A DNA stretch of 35,973 bases, from NCBI GenBank assembly GCA_040357565.1, contig JBDODJ010000117.1; one strand, given 5' to 3'. The position numbers were made by a program, and so were the translations under genes. The DNA is from Cercozoa sp. M6MM (Eukaryota; Endomyxa: Ascetosporea). Each line of letters starts with the position of its first letter. Within the stretch, counting starts at the first letter, position 1. Positions 1 to 11,359 of this stretch are shown here, one piece after another. The notes under the pieces were generated by a model, which made no database searches, was not told the origin of the DNA, and worked only from the letters and a program-made list of their open reading frames with translations.

Positions 1-1403
1 ACCAACGCGCCGCTGTCGCTGTCGCTGCAGCCCTTCCAGGTAGTTTTACCCCCCCCTTTTCCCCCCCCCCCGTGTACCCCCGTGTACCCCACGCAGTGGC
101 GATACGTGGAGCTGCCGATAACGCCGGAGCTGCTGGAGGAGGCGTTCGGACAGAAGAAGCAGCACGAAGAGAGCGTCGTCGAACTGCACGCCGCTCGCGT
201 CGGTGGTCAGGGCGATCCCGACTTTTATGTACGGACTCTCTATGTATACATGTACGTATTATGTACGTATATGTGTATGTATCTATGTCTGTCTATGTGT
301 CTGTAGATGGATATGTATGTGTATATGTCTATCTGTTATGTGTATCTGTACATGTATATGTATATGTGTGTGTATGTACGTCTGTATGTCTGCATGTCTG
401 TAGGTTTGTATGTAATGTATATCGGTGTATGTCTGTACGTATGTCTGTATGTATGTATGTATGGTATGTACGTATGCATGCATGTGTATGTATGCAACGT
501 ATATCTGTGTATGTATGGTATGTACGTGTGCATGTCTATTTATGTCGACATATGCAAGTACGCTTGTAGTGGCTTTGGTATGAACCGCAAGCTGGCAGCG
601 ATGGCGAATACCTCTTGCCGACGGTAATATAATATTTTGCCCCCACCACCGCTATTCCATACCAGCATCCCCATACCCTCACCCCGATACGCCGAGACCG
701 CTTACCTCTGTACCTATACTCCTGTGTTAGATGGAGCGCAACGACGGCAGCAACGTCGAGTGCGACCCATGCGGCACGACGCAGCACTCGCTGCTCAACC
801 TCACGCTGGCGCAAATGCAACACCGCAGTGCACAGGGCGCCTCGCTGCGCCTGGGTGCGTTCTTACCCCCTGCTTACCCCCCCCTACTTACCCTCCTCCC
901 TATCACCAGGTGTGTTTGGCTACTGCTGCGACGACTCGACGGTGCGTATCGAGTGGCGTCGTGTCGACCCAGATAGTATCACTCTGTCCCTTGTGATGCC
1001 TTGTACCAGTTATGCCCCTCCCTGTGTGCAGCGGGATTGCCGACGTGGGCCGTCGTGGTGATCTTCCTTGTCGCACTCGGCGCCGCTGGAGGACTCTCAT
1101 GGATCGTAGCACATCTATCCGTATACCTATATCCACGCACCTTTGTATTGTGTGTAATCTTGATAGTTAGATGCATCATTTTAAATATATATATATATAT
1201 AGATATATGTCTATATATATACATATATATCTTTACATATTTAGGGCTGGAGAATGTACAAGCGCAGCAGCGGTGGACACAGCTATCACCAACAGCAGCA
1301 GCAACACAGCCAACATCAGCACCAACAACAACAGCAACAGCAACAGCAACGACGAGGCAGTGTGCAACTCGGTAGATCTGGTTCCTGTGCTTCTCTGTGC
1401 TGA
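1..1403 (+). CDS. Type I membrane protein, C-terminal part, Q-rich cytoplasmic tail
   Basis: The gene enters from the left edge, so its start is missing. Spliced by eye, the exons are about 1-39, 91-228, 550-603, 731-851, 910-975, 1028-1110 and 1245-1403, all joining in frame. The ectodomain contains WRYVELPIT and QGDPDFY, which resemble the Q.GDPDLYV signature of bacterial-type pre-peptidase (PPC-like) beta sandwiches; this is a weak motif match. It is followed by a Cys-containing stretch (ECDPCGTTQHSLLNLTLAQ, then FGYCCDDSTVRIEW). One hydrophobic helix (WAVVVIFLVALGAAGGLSWI) is followed by basic GWRMYKRSS, a stop-transfer signal that puts the tail in the cytosol. The tail is rich in Gln and His and ends GRSGSCASLC with TGA at 1401-1403. 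Function is unknown. The intron at about 229-549 is a degenerate TGTA microsatellite. Confidence 0.6.
229..549. repeat. Degenerate TGTA/TGTG/TCTG microsatellite within intron
   Basis: About 320 bp of imperfect TGTA, TGTG, TCTG and TACG tetranucleotide units fill one intron of the first gene. The long Tyr/Val/Cys/Met reading frames here are artefacts of the repeat. Confidence 0.85.
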
Positions 1404-1935
1404 GTTACCGATTGTATATCGTCTCTTGTGTCAGAGCAACAACGGCCCGCCTTCTCTGCTGACTGATCAATCCGTGTTGTTGAGCAGCACTAGTTCTATC
1501 GGACTACTCGAACCTTTGCTTGCTTGTGGTTCCTTCATTCGAGTGCTGTCCGCGGCTTTGTTTGTTCGGTTGCCTTGTGCGGTCGTCGGATTTCAGATCG
1601 TAAATGGAAAAAAAATAGAGATTCCACGGAGCAACTAATGTGGTGTAAAACGAACGCGTGTCGAGACGAGCGAACAAAGTACGCTGCCTACGTCGTGAAA
1701 CTGTACCTGATTGTAACAGAAGACGCATGCATGACTCAGAGTATCAATGGTCACCGGCACTCAACCCACGAGCTGCACAGCAATGTAATTCATAAATTTT
1801 GCCCTTCGTGCTATACGACCGATTAGTGTGCGAGGACGGGTGCTTGCATCTACTAATTGTCATAGGACTCAGTGCATGGGTCTCGCGCTGCATCATCGTG
1901 TCTGATTGACCCTCGGAATCGATTGCGAAATCTGG
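1404..1935. other. Intergenic spacer between two plus-strand genes
   Basis: This 532-bp gap contains the 3' untranslated region of the first gene and the promoter and 5' leader of the next. I see no RNA gene, no well-supported exon and no clear polyadenylation hexamer; the nearest thing is an A-run at 1608-1616. Confidence 0.5.
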
Positions 1936-3141
1936 ATGCGGCAGCGCCTTCGTGTGCTCTTGCGCTACGCGCTGCTCCTGCTGCTTGCCGTCGGTGCAGC
2001 TGGTACTTTTCTGTTTATGTATGTCTTGCTAGCCATGTGTGCCAGTTTACACGCTTGTGGTGTCCAGGCGAGGTCGTGAGGTACACAGGTGAGCACGCGG
2101 TGCTGCTGCGGTCGCCGTTTGCCGCCGCCAGTGCCGTCAATCACGACAACACGTGCGTTTTCTGTCATTGCGTTTCTCTAGATACGCGCGGAAGATTGGC
2201 TGTGACACAGACACGGGTCAAGATCAACAGCGGACGAGGAAAGTGCGCCCATTCGACTGGTAAGGCATCTGCATGTAAGGGGGGGGGGTATGCCTATGTG
2301 TGCGAACAGATCGAGTTTCATCTGCTGAGTGAGTCGATGTCGATGCTGCGTCGGTACGAAGTGCGTGGGCACACCAGGGTAGTCTGGCCATCTGTCCAAC
2401 TCGTATACTCCATGTACTCGATATACCCTCTGTCCAGGGTGGCGACATCAGGCGTACGGGAACTCTGTTTGCCGGCAGGGGGCAGTTTGCTCTGCGTGGA
2501 GTGGTAACCTTGCGTGTCTGGGGCAGGGCGTAAAATCAGGTGGACTGGGGTCGTACACAGGGGTAGTACACATGTGTGCTTTGTGCAGGCACGAGTAGTG
2601 CCGGTTCCCGTTCACTGTGGCTCGGACACGGAGCAGCAGGTGAACGCGTCGCATGCCACGCAGTTCCTGCGGCTGCCCAACGTCAGTTTGGCACTCATGA
2701 CGCCGCAGCAACTGACCGACGCCGGCGTGGTCTGTCTTTTTGTTCTGTTTCTGTCTCTGTTGATCTGTACACATGTGTGATGGGTGTGCAGACGGACAGC
2801 GACAATGCTAGGCAACGCGTTGCATTGGACCACATCGACGCTGCATCGACGGCCTCAATGACATTGCCTCTGGCTCAAAGGTAGACTACTGTGCCATGAG
2901 GTAATCTTATGTTGTCTCTATCTGAGTCATTGTATAGCTGGCACTCGTTCGAGTTCGAACTGCACAGTGCGAGTACTATTCGTATATATGTATACAGGTA
3001 TATGTGTAGATATACCGCACTGCACAGCAACACAACATATTGCCCTGGTGCTGACGAATCCTCTGTCGAGTCTGCGTGCCGTTCAATCGCGCGTGTGTGC
3101 TGCCTTCAAGGTGTGTCACTGTCGGAAGTTGTATCCAGTTG

Positions 3142-3190
<49 letters not shown>

Positions 3191-3200
3191 NNNNNNNNNN

Positions 3201-3254
<54 letters not shown>

Positions 3255-5234
3255 CACACACGCACACACGCATACACACCACACAATCACACACACGCAC
3301 ACATGCTACTCCATTTCAGGCAAAGGCCACTGGACTGACGCTGTGTTCCGAGCACTGCGCGACAAATCGCGGCTGGTGGACCCTCCGCACGATGAAACGC
3401 CGCTGATCTCCCGCACCGTTTCCGACGCGGTAGTTTCATACTGTCCGCGCGGGAGAGTCCGCATCTGTATTGCCTCCACTGCGTGCGCAGGTTGATGGCG
3501 TCGGCGAGGAAGGCCAAGACGAATGGTGGACCGAGCCGGTCGATAATCCATGTAGCTTTCTCCCTGTGCGAGTGGTTTGTGTCCGTTTTGTGTCGGTTCG
3601 ATCGATCGTGTGTACGTGAAGCCGACTGCCAGTCCACAGATTTCTCTCAAAACGACTGCGCTGATGACGTCAAACAGTACGCTTGCTTTCGCTGCCGTGT
3701 GTTCGCATGGAGTGCTTCTGTAAGCTGTGAGTTGTTACCCCTCAGGTGCGGCTCCTGGACGGATCAGGAGTGCTGGGGAGAAGTCAACCTTTGCGATACT
3801 GACGGCGAGAATTACGTACTGTCTTGACTCAACACTTCGTGTAGCCACATGTCTATCTTTACATCTGCCTGTGTGCGTAGTGCTGGTGCCCTCAGTGGTG
3901 GGTCTGCCGAAGCAGCACCAGACGCGTACTCTTGCTCACTGTTCCTGTGTCCCTGCGTTCATGGTGATGCAAACCTGTCTTATGCAGCGGGACGATCTAG
4001 ACGACCGGGACGATTTTAAGTCGTAAAATGCGTTGTGGGTGTATGTATGTGTGTGTATGCATATATGTATGTGTGTGTGTATATATGTATGTGTATGTGT
4101 ATATGTATGTATGTGTGTGTGTATATATGTATGTGTGTGTATGTGTAAACAGGTCCGACCCAGCGCTGCTTGAGCTGCTTCAATGGTTTGACGATGTCTC
4201 GCAGTCCTCGCAACTCACTGCTGACGAGCGCGGCTACTTGCCGGTAGGTTTAAGTTCCACGGGACCCCACAGCCCCAGTCCACAGTTGGGTCAGTGTCGC
4301 TTTGCACCTTGTGTTGTGATTGGGGTAGGTGCTGATATTCTGCTTGGCATTGGAGTCAATCGCTGCTCTGGCCTTTATTTTCTTTGCTTTGCGACACTAC
4401 AAGTCATGGTACAGCGTGTGCCACCTTGCCTGTAGATGTATCTATACATATATATATATATATATCTAGAAGAAGAGAGAGAGAGTATGTATGTGTGTGT
4501 ATGTGTTTATCGGTATGTGTTTGAGAAGGTTCTCATCGCTGCACGTACCGTTGCTGCTGGCGCTGCTGCTGGCACCGTTCGCTTCGCTGCTGCAGATCGC
4601 GCTGTTTGCCGACATGGACGTGAGTGGCTTGCCGCCTGCCTATGCGTGGTACCCTCACCCTAGTCGAAGTCGGCAGTGCATAGGATGAGTGTGCACGTGC
4701 TTGTGCAGGCGGCAGACGATAAATGCGGTGCGCGTGCTGGTGCTATCGCTCTTGCTGCTGGCACCGGCCGTGCTGGCACGTCGTGTGGTGCTCGACTTGG
4801 TGCAAGAGTGCGGCGACACTCTGCGGCAGCACCGACGTCTGCGACATGCGGGTAGACATCTCGACGGCTCCCTGCTTGCAGTCTGGTGATGTACGGTGTT
4901 CGTGTGCATGTGTAGGCACCTTGGAACAGCCTGAGAGGACGGCGAGTGACCTGGAAGGCAGCTGTGCCGACGATGAGGACGCCACAGATTCGGCACTGAG
5001 TGCGTCGTTGCGCGTGCTGCGGCGTCTGGACCTGTGCTCTGCCTCCTTCCAGTCAGCTGGCCCCTTTCGAATGCCTGGATTTGTGTGTGCAGAGCCACCT
5101 ACACGACAGCGACGGCCTGTTTGTGGCTGCTGGCCGTGCTGACGCTGATGAGTGCGCGCGTACTCATAAAGACACCGCAGGCGGCACCCGACAGCGTGGC
5201 CTACACGGCCATGTTCACTTACGTGTGTTGTTCT

Positions 5235-5307
<73 letters not shown>

Positions 5308-6292
5308 TTGTGCTATCTTGTCATCTTGTCTCTTTCCCTCACAGCATGAGTGTACTGTTCCCCTGTGTGTGTTGTCGGAATAGATGGTACGTCTGTGCCA
5401 CACGCTACGACAGGTGCGCAAGGCACTGCAGCAGCGACTGTCGCCGATCGTGAACGACAGCGCGTCCTTCCACCGCGTGACGCGTCTGCAAAAAATCAAG
5501 CGCGCACTCACGCTGTACGCCATTGGGATGGGCGTGCTGTTGCTGCTCGGCTGGGCTACTGTGCTGCTCCGATTGCGTCTGGTACCTCTATCTCCGTGTG
5601 ACTTGGTGTGTGCTCCGCGCGGATGGAGATCTTCTCTCTGTGCAGGAACAAAAGAACCCGCAGCACCCGATCGGCACGTTGCTGGCGTGTCTCACGCTTC
5701 GACTGGACCTGAGTCCCGGCAGCGACGGCTTGCTGCTGCTCTTGCTGTCAAGTGTGCTGCTGCGACCACGGAAGAACTTGCAGCTCAGTACTGTCTCTCA
5801 CTCACCCTTAACTTACCTCATCCCCCTCCCCATTACCCCCACCCCACAGTCTCTAACAGTGACGCGGCACATGCTGGCGACCTGGAACTGCCACAGCTTG
5901 GCATGTGTGACGCCATCGACATCTCTGATGAGGGCTCAGGCGCTCTACCGTAATACACACCAGGCTACGATATCGGTGCGTGTACTCTTGTGTGTGTTTA
6001 TGTGTGTGTGTCCTTAGACGCGATGGCAAAGAGGACAGTTTCGTCGCCGACCAGCACTCAAATTTAACTCCAGAGACCCCTTTTCGTTTAGCCTTGTACA
6101 CGCTGCTTTGTTCTTATTGCAGGGCTGTGTGTATATGTGTGTATGTGTGTTCAGGGGCGAGCCGTCAGAACTCACTGAGGATGACGAGGATGTATCGCGT
6201 TTTTTGGGTTGATTCGACATCTCAATTTTCTTTGCTCTGTGCAGGATCTTGCCCCAAAACACGCGCATCTCAGGCTCTACGATGGACTGTAG
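1936..6292 (+). CDS. GOST-family (GPR107/TMEM87-like) seven-transmembrane protein
   Basis: The start at 1936 gives a signal peptide (MRQRLRVLLRYALLLLLAVG). A luminal or extracellular domain follows over many exons to about 4240. The membrane part has the GOST (Lung_7-TM_R) pattern: a helix ending in FFALRHYKSWYSVF, like the family's CxRHWKDLL stretch, then LLLALLLAPFASLLQIALF, TINAVRVLVLSLLLLA and TACLWLLAVLTLMSARVL. The exon at 5384-5580 carries HTLRQVRKAL, matching the family's SLAQTMKTL, and a helix ending GWATVLLRL. The last helix ends SVLLRPRKNLQ, corresponding to the family's MxLWRPSxNNQ. An acidic tail (LTEDDED) follows. Family members are Golgi/trafficking membrane proteins; that role is inferred here. 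The last exon is uncertain: splicing at 6195 to 6245 gives TAG at 6292, read-through gives TGA at 6212. An AATAAA at 6342 fits a 3' end. Ectodomain exons are the least certain part. Confidence 0.6.
3144..3300. repeat. (AC)n microsatellite with assembly gap, intronic
   Basis: An AC dinucleotide run fills an intron of the GOST-like gene and decays into interrupted ACGC/CATA units after about 3247. Ten N bases interrupt it, so its true length is unknown. Confidence 0.95.
3191..3200. other. Assembly gap (10 N)
   Basis: Ten undetermined bases lie inside the (AC)n run. A fixed run of 10 N is typical of a placeholder, so the real gap size should not be read from it. Confidence 0.98.
4042..4146. repeat. 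TGTA/TGTG microsatellite, intronic
   Basis: Imperfect GTGTGTATGTATG units fill the intron between the exon ending DDRDDFKS and the exon starting SDPALLELLQWF in the GOST-like gene. The flanking donor (GTAAAA) and acceptor (AACAG) keep the frame. Confidence 0.85.
5238..5296. repeat. (AC)n microsatellite, intronic
   Basis: A near-perfect AC run of about 58 bp lies in the intron between the exon coding for TACLWLLAVLTLMSARVL and the exon at 5384 of the GOST-like gene. Confidence 0.95.
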
Positions 6293-6787
6293 ACGACTCT
6301 GAGCGAGTGGATCGCTACAGGTCGAGCCGAAGGCGCTGCGAAATAAAAATCTTCTTTGTGGTTTTTTACAATTATTTTTCAGCCAAGCTGCACCAATAGA
6401 TACTGACACATGGAGGCAGTTGACGTTGAAAAAACAGTGGCACTGTCGATCAAATTTGACACCCCGTTTTGTTTCAAGCAGTACAGTACAATTGTACTAC
6501 GGCAGACAGTGGCTGGAAATTTGAGCCGGACAGAACTGAGCCCGTGGTGGGTACTGATCAGATAAATTGTTCAGATCCCCCATCCTTAGAGACACAACAG
6601 ACGAGCTGACCGGCTGAGCATTAACCCTGGAGTGCTTGTGACGCGCACTGTCTGGCTCAAGCTGCTGTGTTTCGCTGTGGACATTTCCCAATTTTGCTAC
6701 AGCAGGAGGCAACAGGAGCTTTGTGTGCTCGCGAAACGCGAAGCGTTCTCCTTGGCCGGATAGACACCGTCGCTGCAGTGTGCCAAG
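6293..6787. other. Intergenic spacer with a perfect 14-bp palindrome
   Basis: This gap between the GOST-like and HEAT-repeat genes holds the presumed polyadenylation signal, a perfect palindrome AGTACAATTGTACT at 6485-6498, and no exon or RNA gene that I can support. Confidence 0.5.
6342..6347 (+). promoter_or_regulatory. Candidate polyadenylation signal AATAAA
   Basis: A canonical AATAAA hexamer lies 50 bp past the proposed stop of the GOST-like gene and is followed by T-rich sequence. It supports ending that transcript here. Single hexamers also occur by chance. Confidence 0.4.
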
Positions 6788-9700
6788 ATGCTCGAGTGTC
6801 CTGGTGAAGAGCCGTTTGACGTGCTGAGGTTCTTCTTTGCCGAACTGCAGGTTCGTTCCTTGCTGTGTGGGTATGGATGCTATGTGTTATCACCTGTCGA
6901 TGTGTGGCAGAGCGACGAATTGCAGCGCTCGGTGACGGCGTCGGAGCGTGTGCAGTTGGTGGCGCGTGTCTTGGGTCCGTCCAATGTAGCGCAGCAACTC
7001 TTGCCGCGTTTGCAGCGATACTGCTACCCGGTACATTGAATATGCCATTGTACTTCTGATAGTTCACAGGATAAACTGCGTCACAGCATCCAGAACGTGA
7101 CCCGCAGAGTCATCTCGCCATTGTGGAAAACGCTATCGATCAATTGCTATGGAGAGAGGAGGTATCACATGCCTTTGGCAGGGTATGTCTAGTGCTCATA
7201 TGTGTGTCTTGCACAGGCACTCGGCAACATTGCCTCGTCACTAGACGCGTCCTTCCTCGATCTGCTGCCTGAAGATCGGGCTGTACTATCTTGTTTTATC
7301 TCTGCTACCTTACTCTTGCCTCCTCCCTGTCGCTTGCGGCCTTATTCACTCCGTGCTGTTATTCTCCTTATTCACTCCGTGCTGTTATTCTCCCGTGCCC
7401 GCAGCAGCGAAACGCAGCGTTGAACACGCAGGTGTCGATCCTGTGCTGCCTGGCGTGCTTTGAGGAGACCAGCGTCCGCGTGGCCGCCGTGGACGCGCTG
7501 ACGTCGCTCATCTCGGTCGACGAGGTCTGCGAGAATACCTTGGAGCAGTTTATCGTACCCTCTACCCATTCCCCCTCAATTAACTCCCTAATTACTCCCA
7601 TTTGTCCCCCACTTTACACCCACTTTACCCCCTCCCCCGTGTGTACACGAAACAGCTGCCGCGCGTGCTGCGACTGAGCGCATCGAATTTCTTTTCGCCC
7701 GGTCGACTGGACGAAGATGCGCCCTCCACCGGTACAACACATGTGTTTAGTTGTACTGTCCATTCATGTGGACTGTCCGTATGGACTGTTCCACGCGTAT
7801 CGTATGTGTACCATACATAGCGAGCGCACTGAAGAGTCCGTCCACCAGCGGCAAAACGAGCGGCGGCGCCGAGGCTGACAGCAGCAAGGGCGGCACGCCC
7901 GGCCGTCCGCGCGGAAAGTCGACGCGCTCCAAGCAAAGCAAGTCCTCTGGTACGCTGCTGGGTCCATTTGCCTGGGTCTCCTTGTATCTGAGTCCGTTGT
8001 ACCTGGGTCTAAGTCCAGTTGTATCCTTGGTCCAGCTGTACCATATATGTGTTTGCGGGACAGGCAACGGTGACGCAGCCGCTTTCTTTGGCGCACGCAT
8101 CTCGTCGGCACCTCTGCTGGCGGCGTGCTACCCGCGCCTGCCGCGCCATTGCACCTCCGATCGGTAGCCTCAGTCTCTGCCATTCCCCTCCCCCGCTAGC
8201 TTAAACGCTGTTCCCCTTGGGCCTGTACAGTGACTGGCGCACCGAGACACGGAATGCGATTGGCCGACTGTGCTCGTATGCTGTGGCTCCCTCTGACTTT
8301 GTGTTCTGAGGTCTCGTCTGAGTTCTCGCTTTACAGGGACGAGATGCCGATGGTGCGGTTCGCGGCGCTGCAGGCACTGCGCATCCTGGTGCCGTGGTAC
8401 GAGCAGGACACGCTACAGAGCGACGTGGTGGAGGTGTTGTCGTCGCTCAAGCTCGAGTCACAGGACGAGATTCGACAGTCGGCCGTGGACATTGTGGCGG
8501 CGCTGCTGCCGCGACTCACGCCGGCTGCTGCGCGACAGGTGGTGCTCAAGGTGGTCGACCCGCTGGCCGACGACGAGAGCTGGCGCGTGCGCCGTCATTT
8601 GGCCGAGGTGCTTCCTGCCCTATGTCTATACCCATGCCTACACCCCTGCCCTATGTTATACCCCCTGCCCTATGTCTATACCTACACCCCCTGCCCTATG
8701 CCTATATTAATACACATATACCCCACACCCCTGCACCCGTATGCCTGTACCACAACTTTTAGTGCATCGATCGCCTGCTGCGCGGTGTAATCTCAGCCGG
8801 CATGTCACTCGATCGTCGCGCTCAGCTCAATCGGCGTCTGCGCAGTGAGGTGCAGTTTTACCCCCCCCCCCCACCGTCTGCCCTTGAGCCTATGTTGTAT
8901 TGTGTGCAGTCGACGCAGTGCAAGCCGTCGTCGTCGGTGATTCTGCCGCTGCACGAGGACGAGAGCGACGACTGCGTCTGCAGTCGCACCGATGTTGATG
9001 CCGACGACGCCGATCGACGCCTGCGGTAGCTGATACCCCCTCTTCACCCCTCTTTCACTCCTCATATATCGCTATACCCCCATACCCCTATACCCCACCC
9101 CTCTGATATAACCCCTCATTCCCTTATACTTCTGCCATCAGACGCATTGGTGGTATCATCGAACCGCGCGGAGTACCCGTGTCGGCTGCGTCGCATGGAC
9201 CGCAGCAACGCTGGGTCTCGCTGGCACGCGAGCCTGCCGACTGCGATCCGCATGTACATTACCCCTTTTCCCCTCCTTCCATTATGCCATAACATCCAGC
9301 CGTTGCCCCATACTCTTTGCCCGTAGGTGCGCTCGGCCATCGACCTGCTGATGCGCAACTACGTGCGACTGCTGGACGACATGCGGGAGTCGCGCGTGCG
9401 TAGGGCGGCGCTGCGACAGTTGCGCGGCGTGGCACGTGCCGTGCGCTTTCAAACACTGTCGCGCTACCTGTGTGACCAGCCTTCTGGTACCATGTACCTC
9501 TTGACTCCCTGATCTACTCTACCCACCGGTACCCCAGCAGAAGGTGGCATGGAGGGCGATGCAAGAGTGCTGCGACACCTCACGACGGACGAAGTCGACG
9601 ACGTGCGTGTCGCACTGGCGCAAACACTCACCAGCGTGTACTTAACTCCCCCTTGTTCTCTGCGCTGATATCGTATGTACCCCTCCCTCTGGATAGGCGT

Positions 9701-11050
9701 ACAACGATGGCGCTGAAGTCGCGCGGTGTGAGAGTTTTGGCGCTGCCGGTGCTGCTAGCGCTGCTGCGCGACCCGCTGCACCTGGTGCGACTGCAGGTGA
9801 TGCGACGCTTCGGCACAGTGCTGGATGCCTTGCTGCCTGTGCAATCGCCCGGCACCGGCAGCACTATGCGCGACGACAATGATGGCGACAGCAGTGGTAT
9901 GCTCTCTCGTTACCTCCTACCCTACCCCCCCCCCCCCCCCCCACCCTGCCCTACCCTACCCTACCACCCTACCCCTTCCCCTGTGATTCCTACTCCCTGT
10001 AGTCTCAGTGGCGGACGACGAAGACGACGAAAATGATGACGAGGCCACGCGTGCTGGTAGGACACATAGGCAAGTATAGAGGGGGACACGAGGGACATGT
10101 CTGGGGTACACTTTCTGTCACTGCAGCACTGGGCGAAGTGGTGGCCTCGGTGAGTCAGCTTTTGTCGGATGACAAGTGGCCGGTTCGACGCGCCGTGTTG
10201 GCACAGTACCATTCAGCTACCTTAGCCTCCTTAACTTGACCCCACTTTTACTTGCCCCACTGTTACTTGCCCCCCCCCCCGTCTGGTAGGTGTGTAGCAC
10301 TGGCGCGCCGACTGGACTTTGACACGTTCGCGCAGCGTCTGTTGCGCGACGTGGTGGCGGCGGCGGCCGACCCGGTGGACGAGGTGCGCTCCGAGGCGGC
10401 GCAGCAGATCGCGCTGCTGAGCAGTCCGCGCGACGGGTTTGGGCCGCACTGGCTGCGCGCCTTTGTGCTCGGGCGCTTTTTCGACCGCACTGGCGCCTCT
10501 GCTGTACCCTGTCTGCTCCTCTCTCCTACCTTCTACCCTCTAGGGACTATCCTAACCTACCCGATACACTGACAATACCCTTTACCTTGGGCAGAAGGGC
10601 ACGGATTATCACGTGCGCATGGTGCCATGTCGACTGAGCGACGCCTTCGCGCAGCACTGGCCGCGCACACCCGAGACAGGCGCCTTCCTGGTGGAGCACT
10701 GCCTGCCCTCGCTGCTGGCGCTGTGCGACGACGTCGTGCCCAATGTACTAGGCAGACTGCTGACTGCCTGAGGAGCCAGATATGACACTGTGTGCGTGTG
10801 CGTGCAGGTACGGAGTGTGGCAGCGCGCTCGCTGGGCCGCCTGGCCCCTCTGGCCGATCGCGAGGTCGTTGAGACGCGGCTCATCCCGTGCCTGCGCAAG
10901 GTGCTCCAGAGTGGCGGCAAGAGCACCAGCGGCAAGTCGTCGGCCTCTTCCTCCAAGCAGCAACAGCAACAGCAACAGCAACAGCGCGATCATGAACTCG
11001 TCGACGTCGTTTCGCGTGCTCTCGCCGAATGTCAGCAACAGTGCCAGTGA
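6788..11050 (+). CDS. HEAT-repeat protein, PP4R1/PP2A scaffold-like regulatory subunit
   Basis: Twenty-one exons join in frame to give about 900 residues, close to PP4R1 (about 950). Start MLECPGEEPFDVLRFFFAEL at 6788; stop TGA at 11048-11050. Helical HEAT units recur: ALGNIASSLDASFLDLLP, then SVRVAAVDALTSLISVDE, MVRFAALQALRILVPW, EIRQSAVDIVAALLPRL, the PP2A-A-like DDESWRVRRHLAE, RVRRAALRQLRGVARAV, HLVRLQVMRRFG, KWPVRRAVLAQ, EVRSEAAQQIALLSS and VRSVAARSLGRLAPLAD. Acidic or Ser/Gly/Lys-rich linkers separate blocks near 7830-7951 and 10005-10054. The C-terminus has a 10-Gln run encoded by alternating CAG/CAA. Such proteins hold PP2A/PP4-type phosphatase catalytic subunits; that partner is inferred. 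The exon starting at about 9698 needs the upstream donor two bases after the AGC codon for phase to hold. Confidence 0.72.
7342..7393 (+). repeat. Perfect 26-bp tandem duplication in intron
   Basis: A 26-bp unit beginning TTATTCACTCCG is repeated twice head to tail without mismatch (7342-7367 and 7368-7393), inside an intron of the HEAT-repeat gene just before its acceptor. Perfect identity suggests a recent duplication. Confidence 0.9.
8617..8740 (+). repeat. Imperfect tandem repeats in C/T-rich intron
   Basis: The motif CTGCCCTATG followed by TCTATACC-like sequence recurs four times at intervals of about 20-30 bp in an intron of the HEAT-repeat gene. Copies differ by small substitutions and length changes. 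Confidence 0.75.
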
Positions 11051-11359
11051 TCACGAGCCGAGACTCATGAGCCACTTTCCTAAACGGTCCTCGAGCCTGA
11101 ATGACGACTGACGTTAGCCATTCATGTTTGTTTCATGTCTCCGTACTGATCTAAAATCCCGTGTTCATTCTTCTCTATGTCGCCATGCTGATCTCAAGCT
11201 CCGCATTGTTTGGTACAAATGGACGGTCCCGATAGAAATACAAAGTCAGAAACGGCAGTCGCGGTGCCAGGGGGCTCTCAGGCCGCGTATCGGGTGCTTA
11301 ACGCTGCAAAACACCCTGCTTCTTCAATCTAGTCCAGCAGAGTCTGGTGCGTTGAAAAC
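11051..11359. other. Intergenic spacer
   Basis: This 309-bp gap separates the HEAT-repeat gene from the next plus-strand gene. It has several stops in each frame and no feature that I can support. Confidence 0.5.

Noticed and set aside
3070-3330. Long reading frames of His-Thr or Val-Cys repeats around the AC tract
   Set aside because: They are translations of the (AC)n microsatellite and include the N gap; they lie in an intron with good splice sites on either side.
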